The notes under the pieces are model-generated. The model saw only the letters and a list, made by a program, of their open reading frames with translations, was not told where the DNA came from and searched no databases. A stretch of DNA of 64,000 nt from Isoetes taiwanensis (Eukaryota > Streptophyta > Lycopodiopsida > Isoetales > Isoetaceae), in contig JAJEKV010000525.1 of the NCBI GenBank assembly GCA_021234155.1, forward strand, positions 1 through 64,000, in the 5' to 3' direction. Positions 36,811 to 47,427 of the stretch are shown in pieces. Made by a program: the position numbers and the translations under genes. Position 1 is the first letter of the stretch; every line of letters starts with the position of its first letter.

Positions 36811-37138
36811 GAATCAGAAGAACACACTCACATGGAAGGTATTACCAAGCTGGTGGTTTTTTGGATGGAGAGCACTCTATGCAATTAAAACAATTGTTTT
36901 CGCGCAAAAAATTCATGATTGGCCACCTTTAAAGCCCCACTACCTCGGGCTTTGGTAGAGCCCCGCTTTTTTGTATGGTTCAAGTGCAGGGGCCCACGCC
37001 ATTAGTGCTAGTGCTTGGGAGAGCTTTGAGCGGTGCAAAGTCCTTTCACTTCACTTACTTTGAGTTAAAAGAACGGTGCCCTCATGCTATTCTTTACAAG
37101 AGATGTGTTTTGGCCTCTTCAACATTCCGCCATGAAGC
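36811..37138. other. Spacer left of the direct repeat
   Basis: No feature recognised. This DNA is not present next to the right-hand direct repeat, so it marks the edge of the duplicated unit. Confidence 0.4.
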
Positions 37139-39075
37139 CATTTCTATAACATTGAGCTTGAATCTAAAAACTAGTGCTACATCCTTTACATTGATTGGTG
37201 GAGGGCCATACCCCTTTGTATTTTTTGTATAAGAATATGGAGTGTTTGGGATCTTTGGTCGATGGCCTTTATGGATCGAGAATTTGGACCCCATGTTTTT
37301 GTTAGAAGAATGAATGCTAAGTACTTTACATTGGTTAGTGGAGGGCTTGTCTACTTTTTGTTCAAGCACATGGTTTTGGCCATTATGTATAAAAAAATTG
37401 GACCACATGTTGTTCTTAGAAAAATGAGTGTTAACTCCTTTAAATTGATTAGTGGTGAGCCATACTAGTTTGCAATTTGTATAGACATGTGGAGTGTTTG
37501 GGATCTTTGGCCAATAGCCCCTCCTTATGTGTAGAGAAATTGAACCCTTTGTTTTTCTTAGAAGAACGAGTGTCAAAGTCCCCATATGTGCAGAATAATT
37601 GGGCCCCATGTTCTTTCTTGGAAGAAGGAGTTACTGTAGCATCTAGCCGTGGAACTAGAAACAACGGGACAAGAAAAAGTGTGGAAAAAAGTGTTGGCCG
37701 TGAAATGTTTCCCAATAGGTTCCTGCCTTTCATTGTCTAATGTTGGTGGAAGTTGGCATGATTATTAATTAATGGTATTGGCCAATTGACAATGGCCAAT
37801 TTGATTTTCTTGTATTGTCGGCATGCAATGAATTTTGACAAAGATAAGATTTTCTTGTAGTGCTTGGATTTTGAGATTTTTAGGCCAACGTTTTTTCCTT
37901 TTCCACAAACGTCATATCAAAGGTGTACGTTCTCTCTCTATCTTTGTCTTTTAGAGAGAGAAGATGGGTTTGGACCTTAGAAATGGCCAAATTTGATGGA
38001 ATTTTAGCAATTTTTCATATGTGATGAATGAATGATGTCCTTTGACTAGGAAAAATGCTCTTGCTAACTTTGGTCTTGGCAAATGGCAATGGTGTATGAA
38101 AGGAAAGAAAATGATGTATAAAAGATGATTTTTTTGGGTGGAATGATGGTACCAAAGCCTTGGGAAACAGTAAGTCATGCCTTAAGAAATAAAATCATGC
38201 CAAAAGCTTGAATCATGCAATTACCATTGAATCTAGAGGGTCTTCCAAACCTGATATTGGGGTTCAATCTTTGACTTCAAGTGTTCAAGATGCTTAGGTG
38301 ATTAAATTTACTTCAAGAAATGCCTATATGATGCCAAACCAATGTCCACCTTTTGATTCTTCATATCAATGTGTCTTCTGTTGCCAAGTGATGGATGTCT
38401 TCAAGTTTCATGCTCTACAAGCTCAAACACACAAGTATGAAGTCAAATCTTAGCAAAGTGTGTCAAACATGCATTTAGCTCTTCTATGCTACCATTTTGT
38501 GGCAGCAATGACATGTGGATAACTTGATCATACATGGATTCTTAAAAAACCATGAAAAACACACCTCAAATGACACTACCCTAAAAATCCATGTCTTAAA
38601 AAAACAAACATCCCCTCAAAAAACCATACCTTCTTAGAAAACAACACATCCTTAAAAAAGAAACAACATCTCCTTAAGAAACCATTCATTCTTCCAAAAA
38701 AACTACAGCTCCTTAAAAAAAACAACAACATGTCCTTGAAAAACCACACCTTCAGATAACTATGTTATAATCTTTAAAAAAACAACATGTGTTTTATTTT
38801 TACTGTTGTTTTCAACTGTGGACCAAATGTTGGGGTTGTTGTGTATATTTATGCCCGGCATCGACGTGCAATTGTTACTAGTATGTACAAATTGAAAGAC
38901 GTATAGGTAAGAGTAATCATAGTGGTTCACATCTTTATCTAATTATGCATTCCTACAGACATTTTTATTAATGTTCCATTTTGTTTATTTATTTTTTCAA
39001 CAATATAGTTACAACAACTTATTATGCAAATGATGTCGCATTACAAATTAATACAACAACAACAACTTATGCTCA
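37139..39075. repeat. LTR-like direct repeat, left copy
   Basis: Matches 40950-42869 at roughly 97% by eye. The repeat has a TGAGC word near its left end (37153) and ends in GCTCA (39071-39075), a short TG...CA inverted pair like those that bound LTRs. Homology also covers about 12 bp left of TGAGC, which argues against that exact boundary. Inside are about four diverged subrepeats of ~110 bp (37185-37600), a part-S dispersed repeat (37930-38510) and an A-rich stretch with AACAACATGT words like those of the satellite (38520-38800). No primer-binding site or polypurine tract was found. Confidence 0.9.
37930..38510 (+). repeat. Dispersed repeat, part S, inside left direct repeat
   Basis: AGAGAGAGAAGATGG and AAATTTGATGGAATTTTAGC words and the following 500 bp align with 1870-2530. 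It includes GTGGCAGCA near its end, also seen at 2540. Confidence 0.7.
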
Positions 39076-39192
39076 CCGTTGCCAGTTTGCATAAAAATCA
39101 CATGACTAAAAAACCCCGCCCGACTTGAGGGATAAACCTTGGTAGTAATAAGCCAACTGTAACAAACTTCAACAAATAGTAGCAAAGAAGTC

Positions 39193-40443
39193 CTAGCGAA
39201 TAAGCTCAAGCTCAATGCATGGCAAATCTACTTGGGCTAGCCCGTTAGCATTTGGGCCTCGAAGGAGGACTTGAAGAGGTGCATCTTGGGCTTTGGGTTT
39301 CTCATCCACGCCATGGTATCGAGCTGACACGTATGAATAAACAAGATTGCCAGATACCCAGTGGCATAATTCAGCAACATAGCTTTCCAACCCAGGTCTT
39401 TTTATCAGCTCTGAGCCTCTTATTTCTTTTAAGATTCTCACACAGTCAGCATCCCTTTCCTTGATCATTTGACAGACGATCTCAACACTGGTCTGCATGT
39501 CGTGTGACTCATGGTTGAAGCAAACGACAGAAGGAAGATTATCATATTCTCCACGAGAATACTCATAGTTTAGTGACAGCAGATCATTGACCCATGAAAT
39601 CACATCGTTGACAGCGTCGTGCAATTCAGAAATGAGCGGATGAGATAAAACCTCCTCATCAATTTCTATTCCGAGTGAATATTCCGACAGGACGAAGCAA
39701 GGAAGGCAGGCAGAAGCTTTGCGACGCTGCTGAATGTAGGTTTGCACATCGGGGATGGTGCCCTTTTCCCGGCGGATTATTTGTGATTTGCAAGCATCAA
39801 CTGAACTTTTGAAGGTTCTAAGGAAGCGTTGTTGCAGTGCAGGGGACATATCGGGGTGTATTTCAGCCCACCAATCCAATGCTATTGCCACGGCCTTACG
39901 CCGCAACTGCCCATCAGAATTAGAATCCTTTGCTTCAAGAGCATCCCCAAGAGCTTGGAATAGCTCCTCCGCGGCCAGGGAATTGTTTCCCACTCCATTA
40001 TCCATGTTGTCATTAATGTCATCCAAAGCAAACATCCATGCTATACATTTCCCCACGCATACTACCCTTGACATTTTGCCATTTGCGTATGCTGTCGACG
40101 TGAGAAGCGGGAAGCCGGACTGTATCAGAAGTTTTTTCTGATGCTCTGACGATGGGTTGAACTGAGAGAACATCCATGAATCGAGCTTCTCTTTGATTTC
40201 AGTCTGATTCTTGTGGAATGCGAGTGGCAGGGAACAAACGAGAGGAGGAATGGTGATTTGTTGTATCGTGCTAAGATAAGCCATGATTGACAAATCCTTG
40301 AGCAGAAGCTCGAAGCAAGCCTTAAAATTGATTGGTGGTAGCTCCATCTTTTGTAGAATGGCATGGGAGAAGCCATTCATTCTGCCCCCATGACCTGCAA
40401 GTTGCAGGTCATGGGGGCAGCAAGAATGGCTTCCCCATGCCAT
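39193..40443 (-). CDS. Microbial-type terpene synthase (MTPSL), class I
   Basis: Class I terpene synthases ionise prenyl diphosphates (usually farnesyl or geranyl diphosphate) with three Mg ions and cyclise the carbocation to mono- or sesquiterpenes. The single-exon frame is 416 codons from the first ATG. It has the aspartate-rich DDIND at 141-145, the NSE motif NDLLSLNYE at 286-294, arginine 240 exactly 46 residues before it (the diphosphate sensor position), and the C-terminal RY pair at 375-376 (SARYHG). All catalytic motifs are intact and no stop interrupts them. There is no alpha or beta plant TPS domain, no RR(x)8W and no evident plastid signal, so it is the bacterial/fungal-like type found in non-seed plants. 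Starts at residue 22 (40380) or 33 (40347, MELPPINFK) are more likely than the first: residues 1-31 are made by a palindrome. Product and prenyl chain length cannot be told. Placement inside direct repeats suggests mobility. Confidence 0.92.
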   Translation of the reverse strand: MAWGSHSCCPHDLQLAGHGGRMNGFSHAILQKMELPPINFKACFELLLKDLSIMAYLSTIQQITIPPLVCSLPLAFHKNQTEIKEKLDSWMFSQFNPSSEHQKKLLIQSGFPLLTSTAYANGKMSRVVCVGKCIAWMFALDDINDNMDNGVGNNSLAAEELFQALGDALEAKDSNSDGQLRRKAVAIALDWWAEIHPDMSPALQQRFLRTFKSSVDACKSQIIRREKGTIPDVQTYIQQRRKASACLPCFVLSEYSLGIEIDEEVLSHPLISELHDAVNDVISWVNDLLSLNYEYSRGEYDNLPSVVCFNHESHDMQTSVEIVCQMIKERDADCVRILKEIRGSELIKRPGLESYVAELCHWVSGNLVYSYVSARYHGVDEKPKAQDAPLQVLLRGPNANGLAQVDLPCIELELIR

Positions 40444-40447
40444 TCTA
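40354..40447. repeat. 94-bp palindrome over the synthase start
   Basis: The left arm (40354-40400) and right arm (40402-40447) pair over about 46 bp, with one single-base indel and a two- to three-base mismatch near the middle. The loop is a single G at 40401. The core is CCCCATGACCTGCAA / TTGCAGGTCATGGGG. Both upstream ATGs of the synthase (40443 and 40380) lie in the arms, so the first 31 codons are an inverted copy of sequence next to the true start. In RNA this would be an extremely stable hairpin in the 5' leader. Confidence 0.95.
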
Positions 40448-40539
40448 TTGCGTCAAGGTAAGGGAGACCTGGATTCTACAGGTTTTGGAGGGGCAATTTC
40501 TCATTCTTCACAAGGATGATTCAAGAAGATGCAAGAACG

Positions 40540-40840
40540 CAGGCCCACTTACCTTGACGTTTTTCAAGGACAACATTTGGAGTTGCCATTCATGTTGGAT
40601 GGCAACTATGCAGGCCCACTTACCTTGACGTTTTTCAAGGACAACTTTTGGAGTTGCCATTCATGTTGGATGGCAACTACGCAGGCCCACTTACCTTGAC
40701 GTTTTTCAAGGACAACTTTTGGAGTCGCCATTCATGTTGGATGGCAACTACGCATGTCCACTTACCTTGACGTTTTTCAAGGACGGAGTTGCCATTCATG
40801 TTGGACAACTTTTGGAGTTGCCATTCATGTTGGATGGCAA
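40540..40840. repeat. 71-bp tandem repeat upstream of the synthase
   Basis: Three full units (40540-40610, 40611-40681, 40682-40752) and a rearranged fourth (40753-40840). Each has two inverted repeats: CCTTGA...TCAAGG and AGTTGCCAT...ATGGCAACT. On the minus strand (the sense of the gene) each unit also contains AAGGTAAGT, a consensus splice donor. The array begins about 97 bp upstream of the first ATG, so it is likely in the promoter or leader. No clear TATA box was found. Confidence 0.9.
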
Positions 40841-40949
40841 CTTTTTGAAGATGCCATTCATTTAAAGCTTAAATTTTTTTTTATCCATTCATTAAAAAAA
40901 TTTGCAGCTGCAACAAACAAGCACATCTCGTCATACTCTTTGCCTTTTT

Positions 40950-42869
40950 CTATAACATTGAGCTTGAATCTAAAAACTAGTGCTACATCCTTTACATTGA
41001 TTGGTGGAGGGCCATACCCCTTTGTATTTTTTGTATAAGAATATGGAGTGTTTGGGATCTTTGGTCGATGGCCTTTATGGATAGAGAATTTGGATCCCAT
41101 GTTTTTTTTAGAAGAATGAATGCTAAGTACTTTACATTGGTTAGTGGAGGGCTTGTCTACTTTTTGTTCAAGCACATGGTTTTGGCCATGGCCCATTATG
41201 TATAAAAAAATTGGACCACATGTTGTTCTTAGAAAAATGAGTGTTAACTCCTTTAAATTGATTAGTGGTGAGCCATACTAGTTTGCAATTTGTATAGACA
41301 TGTGGAGTGTTTGGGATCTTTGGCCAATAGCCCCTCCTTATGTGTAGAGAAATTGAACCCTTTGTTTTTCTTAGAAGAACGAGTGTCAAAGTCCCCATAT
41401 GTGCAGAATAATTGGGCCCCATGTTCTTTCTTGGAAGAAGGAGTTACTGTAGCATCTAGCCGTGGAACTAGAAACAAGGGGATAAGAAAAATTGTGGAAA
41501 AAAGTGTTGGCCGTGAAATGTTTCCCAGTAGGTTCCTTCCTTTCATTGTCTAATGTTGGTGGAAGTTGGTGTGATTATTAATTCATGGTATTGGCCAATT
41601 GACAATGGCCAATTTGATTTTCTTGTATTGTCGGCATGCAATGAATTTTGACAAAGATAAGATTTTCTTGTAGTGCTTGGATTTTGAGATTTTTTGGCCA
41701 ACGTTTTTTCCTTTTCTACAAAAGTCATATCAAAGGTGTACGTTCTCTCTCTATCTTTGTCTTTTAGAGAGAGAAGATGGGTTTGGACATTAGAAATGGC
41801 AAAATTTGATGGAATTTTAGCAATTTTTCATATGTGATGAATGAATGATGTCCTTTGACTAGGAAAAATGCTCTTGCTAACTTTGGTCTTGGCAAATGGC
41901 AATGGTGTATGAAAGGAAAGAAAATGATGTATAAAAGATGATTTTTTTGGGTGGAATGATGGTACCAAAGCCTTGGGAAACAGTAAGTCATGCCTTAAGA
42001 AATAAAATCATGCCAAAAGCTTGAATCATGCAATTACCATTGAATCTAGAGGGTCTTCCAAACCTGATATTGGGGTTCAATCTTTGACTTCAAGTGTTCA
42101 AGATGCTTAGGTGATTAAATTTACTTCAAGAAATGCCTATATGATGCCAAACCAATGTCCACCTTTTGATTCGTCATATCAATGTGTCTTCTGTTGCCAA
42201 GTGATGGATGTCTTCAAGTTTCATGCTCTACAAGCTCAAACACACAAGTATGAAGTCAAATCTTAGCAAAGTGTGTCAAACATGCATTTAGCTCTTATGC
42301 TACCATTTTGTGGCAGCAATGACATGTGGATAACATGATCATACATGGATTCTTAAAAAACCATGAAAAACACACCTCAAATGACACTACCCTAAAAATC
42401 CACGTCTTAAAAAAACAAACATCCCCTCAAAAAACCATACCTTCTTAGAAAACAACACATTCTTAAGAAAGAAATAACATCTCCTTAAGAAACCATACAT
42501 TCTTCCAAAAAAACTACAGATCCTTAAAAAAAACAACATGTCCTTGAAAAACCACACCTCCAGATAACTATGTTATAATCTTTAAAAAAACAACATGTGT
42601 TTTATTTTTTTTGTTGTTTTTTTGGACCAAATGTTGGGGTTGTTTGTATATTTATGCCCAGTTTGCAATTGTTAAGTATGTACAAATTGAAAGACGTATA
42701 GGTAAGAGTAATCATAGTGGTTTACATCTTTATCTAATTATGCATTCCTACAGACATTTTTATTTATGTTCCATTTTGTTTATTTATTTTTTCAACAATA
42801 TAGTTACAACAACTTATTATGCAAATGATGTCGCATTACAAATTAATACAACAACAACAACTTTGCTCA
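40950..42869. repeat. LTR-like direct repeat, right copy
   Basis: Counterpart of 37139-39075, with TGAGC at 40959 and GCTCA at 42865-42869. Differences from the left copy are mostly scattered substitutions, plus changes at CTG words (the left copy has ACTG and AACTG near 38808-38820 where the right copy has only T runs). An insertion of GGCCAT near 41185 and loss of sequence near 42655 are the main length changes. It carries the same part-S block at 41750-42320. Confidence 0.9.
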
Positions 42870-44040
42870 AGGTCTAAAATGAAGAATAGATCTTCCAGCT
42901 TTCTTAGAACAAGCAAAAATTCTCCATTCAATCATTACCTTCCATTCTTTTCTATGATACATAAGCATCCGCTCCATAGTATTTCCTTCATTAGTTGCCG
43001 CTCCAGAAACTTGAAGGTCTATATTTGCAAAACAAAGTTACAATATTACATCCGATTATCTGTTTCATTCGCAACAGCTGTAGCCATAACTAGATTTCAT
43101 CACAATATATCATACCTGTATTAACGATCCATTTTGAACCTTATTCCCATTTTCGAGCTAGAATCAACTCTGCTAGTCAAGAATTTAAGGTGTCTAATAC
43201 TGAGAGCTGAATTGTTTCTGCATTTCCAAGCCCCTAAAATCTGTGTCCATTTCTGCATTGCCAAATCCAAATGAAATAAAGTATCACACAACCTGGTCTG
43301 TCCTGAAGCATCTGGCAGTGCAATCCTTCATTGCTATACTGAGCTGCCTTGTCTGTAGTATTGAGCGGCCTCTGCCGCTTTGCCTCTATATATGATTAAA
43401 AATGCCATATCCTAATCCTGTCTTTTGCTGCATTCAAAAATTTGATAGTGCATTTCATTAGATTACTATGTAAAACATGTTACCTTCTCTGATCATGCGC
43501 CATATCGGTTTGCCGCTCCGCCAGACTCTGTTGTCCCTCCTGAACGAAAACCTAATGAAAATGAAACCCTAAAACGAAATAAGAGAAAGGGATAAAAAAC
43601 GAAATAGAAAATAAAGAGGGAAAAAGGGACCGGGAAAAGCAAAAAATTGCTAAAAATATATATTATATCCAAAAAACAAACAAAAAATGCCCACATAAAA
43701 TTTAAAATGGATAAATGCCCGTGTACATGGAAAATAATAGGGCATTTACCTTCTATATATTTTTTTGGCGAGAACAAGGTGAGCTTCTTATTTAACAACC
43801 ATGGTCATGCACTCTTAGACAAAAGCATCTAATGAGAATATTATGAAACATGTTTAGATAAAATGTTAACAATATAACACCATGGCCTAAAAAATAACGT
43901 AACACGCAAATGCAAGCCATTTGCGTGTTAGTTTCTCTTTCGAACTGACTTACTATTGTTTGAATTGTGGTAGTTAGCCCTAATATAAATATGGATGTTC
44001 GAAATCCGTTTTAGTTTGAGCGATTGCAAAAGAAGCCATT
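42870..44040. other. Unassigned spacer with a hairpin
   Basis: No gene recognised. A perfect 13-bp inverted repeat with a 5-nt loop lies at 43900-43930 (TAACACGCAAATG / CATTTGCGTGTTA). Confidence 0.45.
43876..43930. repeat. Repeat with perfect hairpin
   Basis: AACACCATGGCCTAAAAAAT, ACGTAACAC and CAAATGCAAGCCATTT recur at 46062-46108. Only the copy here completes the palindrome; the other runs into a T tract. Confidence 0.7.
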
Positions 44041-44215
44041 GACATTAATTAGATACTTTTAAATTAATCGTTCCGTATGTTAGCTAATATTTTATATGCT
44101 AATTGTGGGGGCACGAGTTTGGGAGTATATCATTGATTAGATACTTTCAAATTAATCATAATGTTTTATATGCTAATTGTTGGGGGCACGAGTTTGGGAG
44201 TATATCGTGCAAGGC
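44041..44215. repeat. ~85-bp tandem duplication
   Basis: Two units, each with ATTAGATACTTT, AAATTAATC, TTTTATATGCTAATTG and GGGGGCACGAGTTTGGGAG. The second unit is slightly shorter in its middle. Confidence 0.8.
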
Positions 44216-44815
44216 CATAGTTTGCCTCGTCCATACATAGGTCAAAATGTAATGCCATCAAAAAGTTATATCTCAAATTTCTAGGTTCTTTTTATTAGCA
44301 CCTCATATGCTCTTAGACCTTCTCGGAGTGGCTTGGTCCTAGATCGAAGTTATCAAAGGTGCTACCCATTCAATAAAGAGGGAATCAACTTCATCAATGA
44401 TAACCCAATCATTGATATATATAAAAATAAAGCCATTCATGGAGGTAATGTCCAACGCACTCAAAGTGATGTTTCTATGGATCACTCTCCAAGTGAATAG
44501 AATCCACGGCATGCAAATGCTACAAAGCAAGGGGGCATTAACATAACATCTAACAATGTATTGAGTGGAGAAACAATGTATTGAGTTAGGCATTGGATTG
44601 TTTATGTGAAATTGCAATGACTAATGAAATTCATGTCCATCACTATGCCTTTAGCAAATGTTGAGTGGAGAATGTCGAGTGGAGAAGATGATCTGAACAA
44701 CAAAACATTATGGAGAGAGGAGAAGACGCAGCAAGCAACAAAGGAGGAGCAAGAAACTTGTGTATATATCTAATGGTCTTGTCATACCCCACAAAGGCAT
44801 CCCTTAAAAATAACA
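44216..44815. other. Unassigned spacer
   Basis: No gene recognised. A local GTATTGAGT(G/T) duplication occurs near 44550-44590. Confidence 0.4.
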
Positions 44816-44816
44816 T

Positions 44817-44888
44817 GGGATCTTTAAATAGATTTTCAGGCTCCAGAAGAGCTGCAGATGGGATCTTTAAATAGATTTCCAGGCTCCT
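44817..44888. repeat. 44-bp direct duplication
   Basis: GGGATCTTTAAATAGATTT followed by CAGGCTCC occurs at 44817 and again at 44861, at the 3' edge of the polymerase-like fragment. Confidence 0.85.
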
Positions 44889-45743
44889 TCATTCCTATCC
44901 TCTGCTTCAACATTTTTTTCCCTGGAAGTCACAGTGTGATGATAAAATTCAATAGGGTTAAGACCAGCCAAGAAAGAACTTCTGATTAGTCCTTCCTGTT
45001 CCGAAAGCTCGCTTGTTTCGGGATGCTTAAAACCATAAGCCACGGCCATGAGGCAGAAGAGTTGCGGATTTTTGGCGGGGCAGTAGGCCAGATAGACTCT
45101 GGGAAGAAGCACCTGCCTGATTGGTTGCCTAAACCTCAGGAAAACAAAGCCTAGAAACAGATCAAAAAAAAAGGGGATTAAACTATGGGGCTTGGCTCTG
45201 CTTCATCACACAGCCCTTAATTCAAACCACAACCAGGTGGTCTTCCTGCCATCTCCGTGCAAAATAATCTGGGCAAATCGGTTGCTTCTATTGTGGTGCA
45301 CAAACCCATCTTCCAGCAAACACACTGATTTTTTTGCAGCACAACCCCAGTTCCATCTTATATATTGTGGCCATGTTTCTGTTTTGCTACTCTACTGCAA
45401 TGAGCTTTGTAAATGCCGAGTTCCAGAGTTACACCATTGATCTGCTTCCTTCAAACATCACCTGCGCCTTTTGGGTCTTTACCGGCTCAATGAAATAATG
45501 GAGGAACCTATACTTTCTTTGATAGTGACCAAGCTTCATTAGAATCATCAACAAATCTGGCAAGTCTACATGCACACCTGCACAAAAAAGCAGGGCCCCA
45601 ACTCCGACCAGCAAGGCAAAACAGCTCTCTGTATTTCTATTGTTACAGTTTTTATTGAGGGAGCACACGCGTCGCCCTATTTCCATCCCAAGGATGCCCA
45701 GAGATGAACTCAGCAAACTTCCGCTTCCTTGAAGCCATTCCAT
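44867..45743 (-). pseudogene. RNA polymerase IV/V largest-subunit-like fragment
   Basis: The minus-strand frame 44867-45112 contains GLIRSSFLAGLNPIEFYHH followed by TVTSRE. It resembles the conserved funnel segment of plant Pol IV/V largest subunits (NRPD1/NRPE1), GL.(K/R)S.F..GL.P.E...H...(S/T)RE. Upstream on the same strand, 45429-45743 encodes ALLFCAGVHVDLPDLLM and nearby residues, which could be the preceding segment, where the same proteins have a G.(S/V)V.L.D pattern. Order and strand agree with that protein. An intact gene would exceed 1,200 codons; here only about 180 codons remain and each piece ends in a stop. Pol IV/V make the RNAs that guide DNA methylation to repeats. The assignment rests on motif recall and is moderate for the first piece, weak for the second. 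Confidence 0.42.
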
Positions 45744-45744
45744 C

Positions 45745-47120
45745 GAACCAACTGCTGGCAGCCGAAATATATAGGAGCATCGAGCAGCTCCTTAAATTGC
45801 TCGGAATCTCTCATCAATGCCAAATATTCCAATTGGCCCCAGTTATGACCTCGGGGCGTGTACTACCTGCCTAGCACAGCAGGTCCACAGGGCCGCAATC
45901 TTTCCATAGATCCGGGCAATCCTTCCAGCCAATTTCAGAAGCTGTCACTCCTTTTTTTTCTTTTTTTTTTTCAAAGACACGTGTCTCTCCCAGGTTTTTT
46001 TTTTTTGCATCAAAGAAAATAGAAAGAAGAAAAAAAGGAACATGCTTTATATATGAGTGATAACACCATGGCCTAAAAAATAACGTAACACACAAATGCA
46101 AGCCATTTTTTTTCCCAATAACAAAGGTATCCATTTTTGTTATTTCTCAAATTCCTAGTCTAAATATGTCAAACATGTCGTCATGAACTTTCTATCTTAA
46201 TTTTAGAGAGTGTTACTTGAATAGATGTATAATGCTCATGTAATACAAACATGGGGCTTCACATCTAAGGCATCGATATTATTCTTAAACAACAATATGG
46301 AAAGCACATGCTTCATTGTCACGTAGTAGATCTCCTTTATATATAAATGCTTGTAAAGTGAATCCTCAAAGATGGGACTACCAACATTAGGCTATGCTTT
46401 TTGAATTCTCCATTCATTTTAATGGCAGTCATCTTATATGTCGGGCTAACATCAAACATGCCATTTTACATCAAATACGCCATAATATAATGCTCCTGCT
46501 CCAACCATATCCTTAGCAATATCAATGGGTTTAAAAAGGGTCTTAGGGAGGATTACATGGTACTATAGTTATATGAGTATTATATATTGCTAGAAAAAGT
46601 ATTTAGCATTACTACACTTTCATTGGGATCTTGTCAAAATAGCTTATAATAAAAACACATTGCAAGTGCTTGATGATCTTTGGAACATCATAGACATTGG
46701 TACTTACTTTGCTAAGCATTTGAAGTTGATATGTTGTTAAGCAAGAAGTGCATCATTATAAATTGTAGGTGTGAAATTTTTCTAAAAGAAGTTCCTCAAG
46801 CGGGCAAGTTGATGGGCTAAAGTATTTGGTTGTTGTTAAATGTCTAAAAGTGGATCTCGTGTGAAATATATTCCTGATTGCTTTTAAGTTTGAAGGTACA
46901 TGAGAGGAGAAAGAAATTGTAGTAAACAACACCTAAACAAACACATAATTTACTACCAACTCCTATTTTTCCATTGCAATGGAGTTGGTGAAACATGATC
47001 TCCTCAAATTACAAAACATTTGGAGTCAATTAAATAGAGATGTTATTCGATAAATGAGAAAGTCTAGATGCTTAATATATCATTTACATCATTATATTAA
47101 TAAAGGAACTAGGGAATAGC
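45745..47120. other. Unassigned AT-rich region
   Basis: No gene recognised. Long T/C runs lie near 45955-46010. The second copy of the AACACCATGGCC repeat is at 46062-46108. Confidence 0.4.
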
Positions 47121-47123
47121 AGT

Positions 47124-47427
47124 AACTACAATAGATATTATGCATGACCATTATTCTGACGAATATAGGAAGATAGTCAGCATAATAGTCACAAAATTAA
47201 TCAGTGTGATCGTCAACTTGTAAGTCATCTAATTAGTCAGATATTTAGTCAAACATTTGGACAGACAGATAGTCAGGCTACAAGTCAGACTCTTAGTCAA
47301 CAAAATCGTCAGAAATAATTCGTCCGACTACTCGTCACCTCATTAGTCAGATTATTAGACAACTAATTAGTCAAGCTAAACGTTAGTCTAAATGTCAGGT
47401 AATTCGTCAGATGCTTATTAGTCAGTA
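47124..47427. mobile_element. CACTA-like element, left part
   Basis: Starts with an ACTACAATAGA-like end (degenerate relative to CACTACAAGA) and is filled with spaced GTCAG/CGTCA words, typical of CACTA subterminal repeats. Its right 98 bp (47330-47427) is repeated exactly at 55270-55367. Joining it to 55368-55510 would give an element of about 445 bp without any transposase. The left terminus is uncertain because no 3-bp target duplication matches the right side. Confidence 0.45.

Noticed and set aside
37094..37609. 171-codon minus frame in the left direct repeat
   Set aside because: It is built from ~110-bp DNA subrepeats, is broken in the right copy, and shows no domain. A non-coding repeat explains it.
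38850..38882. Helitron-like end (GCCCGGC...ACGTGC, then ACTAG|T) in the left direct repeat
   Set aside because: The stem pairs at only about five of seven positions, and the right direct repeat has GCCCAGTTTGC without CTAG at the same place. It looks like sequence noise around a CAG site.
39076..40949. Primer-binding site and polypurine tract of an LTR retrotransposon
   Set aside because: No TGG-starting tRNA complement directly inside either repeat in either orientation, and no convincing purine tract; left as an open point.
40732..41038. Open frames in the 71-bp repeats and right direct repeat (plus strand)
   Set aside because: They follow the repeat unit and have no domain.
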